A stretch of DNA of 64,000 nucleotides from Brachymonas wangyanguii (lineage in GTDB: Bacteria > Pseudomonadota > Gammaproteobacteria > Burkholderiales > Burkholderiaceae_C). The stretch covers positions 1,116,001-1,180,000 of the forward strand of contig NZ_CP173677.1 in assembly GCF_045055315.1 (NCBI RefSeq), written 5' to 3'. The notes beneath the pieces are model-generated. The model was not told where the DNA came from, ran no database searches, and saw nothing but the letters and a program-made list of their open reading frames with translations. How positions within the stretch are numbered: position 1 is the stretch's first letter; each line of letters starts with the position of its first letter. Positions 15,085 to 21,417 of the stretch are shown here, in pieces. The position numbers were made by a program, and so were the translations under genes.

Positions 15085-18000
15085 TGCGTATCCGCGAATT
15101 GAACCTGATCCGCTACGGCAAATTCACCGATCGCCAGATCCGGCTGCCGGAAGCGGCCTGCGACATCCATCTGGTGGTTGGTCCGAACGAAGCCGGCAAA
15201 TCCACCTTGCGCAAGGCGATTGCCGATTGGCTCTACGGCATTCCGGCGCGTACACCGCTGGATTTTCTGCACCCCAAGCCGGATCTGCGGCTCGGCGGCG
15301 TCCTGCAGCGCGGCAGCGAGCAGCTGGCGTTTGACCGCATCAAGGCCAACAGCAAGACGCTGCGTGATCCGCAAGATGACCGCGTGATTGCCGATGCCGC
15401 ATTGGCCGATTGGCTGGCCGGGCTGGACCTGCAGGCCTTCGAGCGCATGCAGGCGCTTGATCACGACACCCTGGTACAGGGCAGCGCCGACATGCTGAAC
15501 GCATCCGGTCAGCTGGGGCAGCTGCTGTTCCAGTCGGCCGCCGGCCTGCAGCACCTGGGCCAGCTGGTGCAGGGCCTGCAGCAGGAGGCCGATACGCTGT
15601 GGGCGCCGCGCAAGTCCAGCAACCGCGTCTTCTACCAGGCGCAAGACGCCTTCAAGACCGCCACGCAAGTGCTCAAGGAGCACACGCTGCGCAGCAGCGA
15701 CTGGAAGAAACAGCAGGGCGAGCTGCAGCAAACGCAGCAGCAACTGCAACAGGCACGCGAGCGCATGCAGCAGCTGGAGCAGCAGATCCAGCGCCTGCGC
15801 CGTATCCGGCAGGCCGCGCCGGCGCTGCAACTGCTGGATGAACAGCAGCAGGTGTTGGACGCACTGCTGGCGCAAGGCGTGGCACCGGACCTGCCCGGAG
15901 ATGCCGCCAGCACCCTGCAGCAGGCACAACAGGACCAGGCCCTGCTCGATGCCGAGCAGCAACGTCTGCAACACAGCTGTGCGGAACTGGAGCGGCAGCT
16001 GGCCGGTATCGTGCTGCCACAGGCCTTGCTGCAGGCTGCCGAGCAGATCGAGGCGCTGCAGGACAACAGCAAGCGCTACCGTGACCACGCACGCGATCTG
16101 CCGCTGCGCCGCCAGGAATACCGGCAGCAGGAACAGCGCCTGCAGGAACTGGCCAGCGACCTGGGCTGGAGCGGCCTGAGCACCGAGGCGATTGCACAAA
16201 GCCTGCCCGGCATGCCGGTGCGATTGCGCCTGCAGCAACTGCTCAAGCGTGCCTCCGGCATCGCCAATGCGCTGACGGTGGCCAACAAGGCCTGCTCCCA
16301 GCTGCAGCAACGCCAGCAACAGGCGCAGCAGGAGCTGGACGCGTTGACGCTCCAGCCCGTCAGCGCCGAACTGCACGCAGCCATGCAACAGGCGCTGGCG
16401 CTGGGTGATGCCGTCACGCGCCAGCAGCAGCTGTCGCTGCGGCTGCAACAGCTGCAACAGCAGATCGACAACGCGCTGCAGGCGCTGCCACATGCTCCGG
16501 AATCGCCGCAAGCCCTGCGCAGCATGCTGCCGCCAACCCAGGTGCGCATCGAGCAGCTGCAACAGCAACAGCGGGATGATGTGCGCGAGCAGCGCCAGCT
16601 GGAACAGACCTTGCTTGGCCTGCAACAGGAGGTGGACAGCCGCCATCTGACGCTGGAGCAGCTGGTGCGCACGCACCAGCCGGTATCGCACGGGCAGGTG
16701 CAGGCGGCGCGTGATGCGCGTGATGCCCTCTGGCAGCAGTTGCTGCAAACGCCGAGCCAGCGGCTGTCCCAGGCCGACACCTATGCCGAATCGGTACGCA
16801 CAGCCGATACGCTGGCCGATACCCGCATGGCCACGGCGCAGCACGAAGCTGATCGCCTGAGCCTGCAGCTGCAGCAGGAAAAACAGCAGCAGCTCATCCG
16901 TCAGCGCCAGCAGGAGTTGCAGGCACTGGCACAGCGTCAGGTGCAGCTGCAGCAGGACTGGCAGGCCTTGTGCCAGGCTGCCGGCATGCCGGCGCTGACG
17001 CTGGATCAGGCCAGCGCCTGGTTGCAGCAGCGGGAGCAGATCCTGAAACTGCTCACGGATCTGGAAGAACAGGAATTGCAGGCGCAGGTGCTGCAGCAAT
17101 CCCTCGACAGCAGCCGCGCGCAACTGCAGCAGGCGCTTGGTGGAGAAGCGCAGGGCCTGTCCTTGCCGGCCTGCCTGCAACAGGCGCAGCAACGCAGTGC
17201 CGCCTGGGAGCGCAGCCAGGGGGAGCGCCAGCGTCTGCAGCGCGAGTTGCAGCAGCTGGCGGTGTCGCAACAGGCAACCGTGCTGGAGCAGGAGCAGGCC
17301 CGGACAGCCTGGGAAGACTGGCAGCAGCAGTGGCAAGCAGCCTGTACAGATGCCGGATACAAAGAATCCATTCCTGATCAGGATCAGATAGAGCGTTATC
17401 TGGACATATCCATGGATATGCAAAACCGGCTGCAAACCATGCAGCAGCTGGCCAGCGAGCGCATTGGCACCATGCAGGCTGACCTGGATGCCCTGGCGCA
17501 ACAGGCGCAGGCGTTGCAGCCGTTGGCACCGGAGCTGTCCGGCCTGGCCGCCGATGGCATGGCACGCGAACTGTTCCAGCGCCTGCAGCAGGCGCGCGAG
17601 CAGCAGGCGGCGCAGCAGCGGCTGCAAGCCCAGTGCGCCGAACAGCATCGGCAGCTGGAACAGGTTCGGGTGCGCCAGTCACAGTTGCAGGCGCGTCTGC
17701 AACCGCTTTACGCCGCCGCCGGTGTGTCCGACATGACGCTGCTGGCACAGGTAGTGAGCCGCTTCACGGCGCAGCAGGCCCAGCGTCAACGCTGTGAACG
17801 TGATCGCGAAGAACTGCTGCGCCATGCCGGTGGCCTGAACCTGGAGCAGCTGCGGGCAGAAGTTGCCGCGCAGGAGCTGGACAGTCTGCCGTTGCACTTG
17901 CAGCAGGCGCAGGATGATTACGAGAACGTGCGCGGCCAGCTGTCGGAGCTGGGCCGGCAGGCGGGCACGCTGGAGGCCGGTCTGCAGAGCCATGCCGGAC

Positions 18001-18545
18001 AGCAGGATGCCGCTGTGGCAGAGGCACGTCGCCAGGAGGCGATCACGGATATGGCCGAGGCCATGCGGGGCTGGCTGAAGCTGGAGCTGGCCGGCCAGCT
18101 GTTGCAGTGGGCCACCGGGCAGTACCGCGAGCGCCATCAGGGGCCGATGCTGCAGCGCGCTTCCGCCATGTTCCGCACGCTGACACTGGGTGCGTTCGAG
18201 CGCCTGATCGTGGAGCTGGACAAGAACAAGTCGGAGCTGCGCGGCGTGCGCGCCAACGGTCAGCAGGTGGAGGTGTCCGGCCTGAGCGAAGGCACGCGTG
18301 ACCAGCTCTATCTGGCGCTGCGACTGGCCGCACTGGAACTGCAGCACGGGCCGTCCGCCCGGGTGCTGCCGCTGATTGCCGACGATGTGTTCATCAACTT
18401 TGACGATGCACGCACCGCCGCCGGCCTGCAGGTGCTGGGCGAGCTGTCACGCCAGCGCCAGGTGCTCTTCCTGACGCACCATGCGCATCTGGTGCCGCTG
18501 GCGCAGCAGGTGCTGGGCCAGCAGCTGAACGTGATCGAGCTGTAA
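15084..18545 (+). CDS. SMC/Rad50-like ATPase, YhaN family
   Basis: A 1153-aa ATPase of AAA_27/YhaN type. Walker A GPNEAGKST is at residues 33-41. The ABC signature (SGLSEGTRDQLYLALR, about 1065-1080) and Walker B (LPLIADDVF, about 1094-1102) are at the C-terminus, separated by about 1000 residues of coiled coil very rich in Gln, Leu and Ala. No CxxC zinc hook is seen, as is usual for YhaN. With its overlapping YhaO partner it should process or hold DNA ends. It ends 6 bp from the convergent arsC-like gene with no terminator between them. Confidence 0.88.
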   Translation: MRIRELNLIRYGKFTDRQIRLPEAACDIHLVVGPNEAGKSTLRKAIADWLYGIPARTPLDFLHPKPDLRLGGVLQRGSEQLAFDRIKANSKTLRDPQDDRVIADAALADWLAGLDLQAFERMQALDHDTLVQGSADMLNASGQLGQLLFQSAAGLQHLGQLVQGLQQEADTLWAPRKSSNRVFYQAQDAFKTATQVLKEHTLRSSDWKKQQGELQQTQQQLQQARERMQQLEQQIQRLRRIRQAAPALQLLDEQQQVLDALLAQGVAPDLPGDAASTLQQAQQDQALLDAEQQRLQHSCAELERQLAGIVLPQALLQAAEQIEALQDNSKRYRDHARDLPLRRQEYRQQEQRLQELASDLGWSGLSTEAIAQSLPGMPVRLRLQQLLKRASGIANALTVANKACSQLQQRQQQAQQELDALTLQPVSAELHAAMQQALALGDAVTRQQQLSLRLQQLQQQIDNALQALPHAPESPQALRSMLPPTQVRIEQLQQQQRDDVREQRQLEQTLLGLQQEVDSRHLTLEQLVRTHQPVSHGQVQAARDARDALWQQLLQTPSQRLSQADTYAESVRTADTLADTRMATAQHEADRLSLQLQQEKQQQLIRQRQQELQALAQRQVQLQQDWQALCQAAGMPALTLDQASAWLQQREQILKLLTDLEEQELQAQVLQQSLDSSRAQLQQALGGEAQGLSLPACLQQAQQRSAAWERSQGERQRLQRELQQLAVSQQATVLEQEQARTAWEDWQQQWQAACTDAGYKESIPDQDQIERYLDISMDMQNRLQTMQQLASERIGTMQADLDALAQQAQALQPLAPELSGLAADGMARELFQRLQQAREQQAAQQRLQAQCAEQHRQLEQVRVRQSQLQARLQPLYAAAGVSDMTLLAQVVSRFTAQQAQRQRCERDREELLRHAGGLNLEQLRAEVAAQELDSLPLHLQQAQDDYENVRGQLSELGRQAGTLEAGLQSHAGQQDAAVAEARRQEAITDMAEAMRGWLKLELAGQLLQWATGQYRERHQGPMLQRASAMFRTLTLGAFERLIVELDKNKSELRGVRANGQQVEVSGLSEGTRDQLYLALRLAALELQHGPSARVLPLIADDVFINFDDARTAAGLQVLGELSRQRQVLFLTHHAHLVPLAQQVLGQQLNVIEL

Positions 18546-18551
18546 GCCGGC

Positions 18552-18956
18552 TCAGGGCTGCACGACTTCGCCGTTTTCCTTGGTGAACGGGCCTTGCTGT
18601 GCTTGCGGCAGGATCTCCAGCACCTGTTCGCAGGGGCGGCACAGGCGCACGCCCTTGGCCGTGGCCACGATGGGGCGGTTCATCAGGATCGGGTGCTGTT
18701 CGACAAAGCCCAGCAGCTCGGCATCGCTCCACTTGGCGTTGCCCAGGTCCAGCTCCTGGTACACCGCTTCCTTCTCGCGCAGGATGTCGCGCACATGGGA
18801 GCCCATGCGCTGCAGCAGGGCCTGCAGCTCGGCAGCCGTCAGCGGCGTTTTCAGGTATTCGACGATGACTGGTTCTGCGCCGCTGTTGCGGATCAGGCCC
18901 AGGGTGTTGCGCGAACTGCTGCATCGGGGGTTGTGGTAGATGGTGATGTCGCTCAT
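18552..18956 (-). CDS. arsC: ArsC-family reductase (arsenate reductase, glutaredoxin type)
   Basis: A 134-aa protein of the ArsC/Spx thioredoxin-like family. Catalytic Cys12 lies in HNPRCSSSRN, and the three arginines of the family are represented (the NRP motif of LMNRPIV and RLCRP). Length and motifs fit glutaredoxin-dependent ArsC rather than Spx or YffB. No other ars genes are nearby, so it is a stand-alone copy. The ATG at 18956 has an AGGAG ribosome-binding site 6 bp upstream on the minus strand; longer frames lack support. Its transcript runs toward the YhaN gene. Confidence 0.85.
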   Translation of the reverse strand: MSDITIYHNPRCSSSRNTLGLIRNSGAEPVIVEYLKTPLTAAELQALLQRMGSHVRDILREKEAVYQELDLGNAKWSDAELLGFVEQHPILMNRPIVATAKGVRLCRPCEQVLEILPQAQQGPFTKENGEVVQP

Positions 18957-19031
18957 GGCAGGGCTCCTGTGTACGGATGGAGGAATGGGGCGATTGTCGC
19001 TGCAATGCGATGCCTGCGGGTTTGCACGGAC

Positions 19032-19059
19032 TTGACTCTGCTGCGGCGCCCGGCATAAT
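19032..19059 (+). promoter_or_regulatory. sigma-70-like promoter in the arsC-tRNA-Ser intergenic region
   Basis: -35 TTGACT (19032-19037), 16-bp spacer, -10 CATAAT (19054-19059). Transcription would start near 19066 and run into a hairpin-rich segment with no good reading frame. The first likely gene on this strand is the 61-aa frame at 19322. Confidence 0.55.
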
Positions 19060-19065
19060 GAAACC

Positions 19066-19205
19066 ATATACATCAGGAGTCGGGCATCTTGCCCGCACCA
19101 ACCTGCCTCCCGGGGCAAGGTGGTATTGCCAAGCAGATGTGGCCAGCAATGGCAACCAAGCCGGAACAGAAAGCCCTCCGGCCTGTGGCCCGAGGGCTTT
19201 CTGCA
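19066..19205 (+). ncRNA. candidate small structured RNA or long structured leader
   Basis: Between the promoter at 19032 and a strong hairpin ending at 19200, the sequence can form four successive stems. These are CGGGCA/TGCCCG (19081-19095), CCTGCC with GGCAAGG (bulged, about 19102-19120), GGT-TTGCCA with TGGCAACC (19122-19157), and AAAGCCCTC/GAGGGCTTT (19170-19200). The last looks like a terminator but has only a short T run. No known riboswitch, 6S, SRP or tmRNA core was recognised. It is either an independent RNA of about 140 nt or the 5' leader of the 61-aa gene. This rests on base pairing by eye only. Confidence 0.35.
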
Positions 19206-19321
19206 TGGTGTTTCCGGTATAGCGGGGCTGGCCTCCCGTCCGCCGTCTGGCGGGAAACGGCCCGGGTGATTTATCCCGACTTGCCACCCGTAGTCAGACC
19301 AAACGCTAAAAGGAGTTTTTC

Positions 19322-19507
19322 ATGTCCGCACCCCGTTTTCATCCCGCCATTCCCGTACCCACCTTCGACTTCGAGCAGGAATCGCTCGCCTTGTTCGAGC
19401 GCCTGCGTCGCAGTGCCGCAGCACCGCAGGCACAACAGCCCTGGCAGGAGCTGCAGGGCGAGTGGCGTGATCCGCGCCATCTGAGCTGGGAGCGGCTGGC
19501 GGCCTGA
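19322..19507 (+). CDS. small protein of unknown function (61 aa)
   Basis: I do not recognise this protein. A strong ribosome-binding site (aaaaggag) sits 7 bp before the ATG, and a good terminator (19543) follows 36 bp after the stop, which together argue for a real gene. The product is soluble and proline-rich at the N-terminus (HPAIPVPTF). It has an acidic/hydrophobic helix (EQESLALFERLRR) and two Trp near the C-terminus. No signal peptide, Cys or DNA-binding motif is seen. A putative structured leader lies upstream. Confidence 0.55.
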   Translation: MSAPRFHPAIPVPTFDFEQESLALFERLRRSAAAPQAQQPWQELQGEWRDPRHLSWERLAA

Positions 19508-19542
19508 GACTGGCCTGCGAGCCGCCAGGCAAGATGCCAAGG

Positions 19543-19579
19543 AAAAGCCCCGATGCTCTTGCAAGTCATCGGGGCTTTT
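19543..19579. terminator. bidirectional terminator between the small gene and tRNA-Ser
   Basis: A 13-bp stem AAAAGCCCCGATG (19543-19555) / CATCGGGGCTTTT (19567-19579) with an 11-nt loop. T runs occur on both strands. Confidence 0.9.
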
Positions 19580-19584
19580 GTATC

Positions 19585-19675
19585 TGGCGGAGAGAGAGGG
19601 ATTCGAACCCTCGGTAGGCTATTAACCTACACACGCTTTCCAGGCGTGCGACTTAAACCGCTCATCCATCTCTCC
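19585..19675 (-). tRNA. tRNA-Ser (anticodon GGA)
   Basis: Reverse-strand class II tRNA of 91 nt: acceptor GGAGAGA/TCTCTCC, anticodon loop CTGGAAA with GGA, a long variable arm (GTGTAGGTTAATAGCCTAC), T loop GGTTCGAAT, encoded CCA (19585-19587). Confidence 0.97.
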
Positions 19676-19687
19676 GTGGAAACCGGG

Positions 19688-19716
19688 ATTCTAGCACTAC
19701 TTCTGCGCTGCGGCAA
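19688..19716 (-). promoter_or_regulatory. promoter of tRNA-Ser
   Basis: On the minus strand: -35 TTGCCG (19711-19716), 17-bp spacer, -10 TAGAAT (19688-19693), ending 12 bp before the tRNA. Confidence 0.65.
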
Positions 19717-19740
19717 AGGTTGACGCAAAAAATTTGTGCC

Positions 19741-20661
19741 TCAGGCCTTGTCACCCTGTTGGGCCTGCACCACCTTCATGGCCGAGGCGATCAGCGAGGA
19801 CATTTCCGTCATGTTGGACGGTACCACCAGCGTGGTGCGGGCTTCGGAGGCCAGCTTGCCATAGGCATCCACGGCACGCTCAGCCACCTTGAGCTGTACG
19901 GCCTGGTCGCCACCGGGCTGGCGGATGGCGGCGGCAATGCGCTCGATGGCGTCGGCAGTGGCATCGGCCACCGCCTGGATGGAAACGGCTTCGCCTTGGG
20001 CGGCGTTGATGGCAGCCTGCTTTTCACCCTCGGAGCGCGAGATGAAAGCGGCGCGCTCGCCTTCGGCCAGGTTGATCTGCTCCTGCTTCTTGCCTTCGGA
20101 TGAGGCAATCAGGGCGCGTTTTTCGCGCTCGGCGGTGATTTGCGCCTGCATGGCGCGCAGGATTTCGGCCGGCGGCGTCAGGTCCTTGATCTCGTAGCGC
20201 AGCACCTTGACGCCCCAGTTCAGCGCCGCCTCGTCAATCGCATTGACCACCTGGGCGTTGATCATGTCGCGCTCTTCAAAGGTCTTGTCCAGTTCCAGCT
20301 TGCCGATCACGCTGCGCAGCGAGGTCTGCGCCAGCTGGGTGACCGCCACGATGTAGTTGCTGGAGCCATAGCTGGCACGCATCGCATCGGTGACCTGGAA
20401 ATACAGGATGCCGTCCACCTGCAGCTGCGTGTTGTCGCGCGTGATGCAGACCTGGCTGGGTACGTCCAGCGGGATTTCCTTCAGGCTGTGCTTGTAGGCA
20501 ACGCGGTCGATGAACGGGATCAGGAGGTTCAGGCCGGGGTTGAGCGTGGCATGGTATTTGCCCAGGCGCTCTACCACCCAGGCACTCTGCTGCGGCACCA
20601 CCTTGACCGATTTGGCTATGAAAATGATGGCGACGACGAGCAGGATGATGGCGTATTCCAT
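19741..20661 (-). CDS. SPFH/band-7 membrane protein (stomatin-like, QmcA type)
   Basis: A 306-aa protein with one N-terminal membrane segment (YAIILLVVAIIFIA), then the SPFH domain (VPQQSAWVVERLGKY at 22-36, LNPGLNLLIPFID, MRASYGSSNY). The second half is an Ala/Glu-rich coiled coil (AQITAEREKRALIASSEG). The AEGERAAFISRSEGEKQA stretch is typical of stomatin/QmcA proteins, which form large membrane assemblies and organise membrane quality control. Its upstream neighbour on the same strand encodes an NfeD protein, the usual genomic partner, so the two very likely work together. Confidence 0.9.
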   Translation of the reverse strand: MEYAIILLVVAIIFIAKSVKVVPQQSAWVVERLGKYHATLNPGLNLLIPFIDRVAYKHSLKEIPLDVPSQVCITRDNTQLQVDGILYFQVTDAMRASYGSSNYIVAVTQLAQTSLRSVIGKLELDKTFEERDMINAQVVNAIDEAALNWGVKVLRYEIKDLTPPAEILRAMQAQITAEREKRALIASSEGKKQEQINLAEGERAAFISRSEGEKQAAINAAQGEAVSIQAVADATADAIERIAAAIRQPGGDQAVQLKVAERAVDAYGKLASEARTTLVVPSNMTEMSSLIASAMKVVQAQQGDKA

Positions 20662-20722
20662 GAAAACTCCTTGTGGAAAATGCGAAAGGGGGCAGGGCGA
20701 CTATAGCCCGGGCGTATGACGA

Positions 20723-21157
20723 TCAGGCTTCCGGGCTGAGTACCAGCTGGCTGCCGCGGATATCGGTGACGGTATGGCGGCCGGTCACTGTCGGCTGCTG
20801 CGGGTTGGCCGCCACCGCCTGCCAGCGTGCACCACGGTACTGTACCTGGGTCGTGCCGTCCGGCAGCCAGGCCTCGACCATGACGGTGCTGCCGATATCC
20901 AGCTTGTTGCGCGTGGCACTGCGATCGGGATCGGCCGCCTGTTTGCGCCGCTTGCGCAGCAGGTACCAGCCGACGGTCAGCAAGGTACCGGACAGGGCGG
21001 CCACCACCAGCTGGGCCGGCAGCCCCAGTCCCAGATGCGCCATCAGCGCGCCTACCACGGCGGCCAGCGCCATCATCAGCAGGAAGAAGGTACCGCTCAG
21101 CAGCTCCGCGCCCAGCAGCAGGACGGCGGCAATCCACCACAGGGTTGAGGTTTCCAT
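20723..21157 (-). CDS. NfeD-like membrane protein
   Basis: A 144-aa short NfeD protein lacking the N-terminal serine-protease part of long NfeD. Three to four membrane helices (WWIAAVLLLGAELL, FFLLMMALAAVVGALMA, LVVAALSGTLLTVGWYLL) precede a C-terminal OB-fold domain (GSTVMVEAWLPDG, YRGARWQAVA). It is encoded directly upstream of the stomatin gene, the classic NfeD-SPFH pairing. The start at 21157 (METSTLWW) was chosen over longer frames because the added sequence is not membrane-protein-like. Confidence 0.85.
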   Translation of the reverse strand: METSTLWWIAAVLLLGAELLSGTFFLLMMALAAVVGALMAHLGLGLPAQLVVAALSGTLLTVGWYLLRKRRKQAADPDRSATRNKLDIGSTVMVEAWLPDGTTQVQYRGARWQAVAANPQQPTVTGRHTVTDIRGSQLVLSPEA

Positions 21158-21369
21158 CGTGTTGCGTCCTCCGGTTGCAGCAGTGCACCTGCGGGCTGCA
21201 GGGGCATGCCCTATTGTCATATGGTTGTGACGACCTTGTTGGATCATCGGTGCAGCCACAGGTTCCCGCAACGTTGTCGCACTGCAGCATCAGTACGACA
21301 GCCTGGCGGGTTTTGACATTTTTCTGCACCTGTTTCGCTGTGCAGCCACTATGATGTCGGTTATTCGAT

Positions 21370-21394
21370 ACAGGCCGTTCTTGCGGCCTGTTTT
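21370..21394 (+). terminator. terminator-like hairpin in the leader of the amino-acid decarboxylase
   Basis: ACAGGCCG (21370-21377) pairs with CGGCCTGT (21384-21391) around TTCTTG and is followed by TTTTG. It lies only 9 bp before the ribosome-binding site (aaggag, 21403-21408), so read-through would be needed to express the gene. A candidate -10 TATGAT is at 21350-21355, without a good -35. A 7-codon frame (MPRRTPP) begins at 21398 and overlaps the decarboxylase start. Confidence 0.5.
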
Positions 21395-21417
21395 GCCATG
21401 CCAAGGAGAACTCCCCC

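Noticed and set aside
14712..17648. 978-codon minus-strand open frame opposite the YhaN gene
   Set aside because: Leu/Gln/Arg low-complexity translation arising from the CAG/CTG-rich coiled-coil gene; the plus strand has Walker A, signature and Walker B motifs.
15700..17700. CAG/CTG repeat array as a possible microsatellite or CRISPR-like repeat
   Set aside because: The repeats are irregular codons of a Gln-rich coiled coil inside a single intact frame; no spaced direct repeats. No CRISPR array was seen anywhere in the window.
19081..19200. 4.5S SRP RNA, 6S RNA, cobalamin or TPP riboswitch in the arsC-tRNA-Ser gap
   Set aside because: None of the conserved cores (for example the SRP GGAAGGAAGCAG-type loop) is present, so it is left as an unclassified candidate.
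21313..21355. TTGACA and TATGAT before the decarboxylase as a promoter pair
   Set aside because: The spacing is 31 bp; each may belong to something else, and the true promoter is unresolved.
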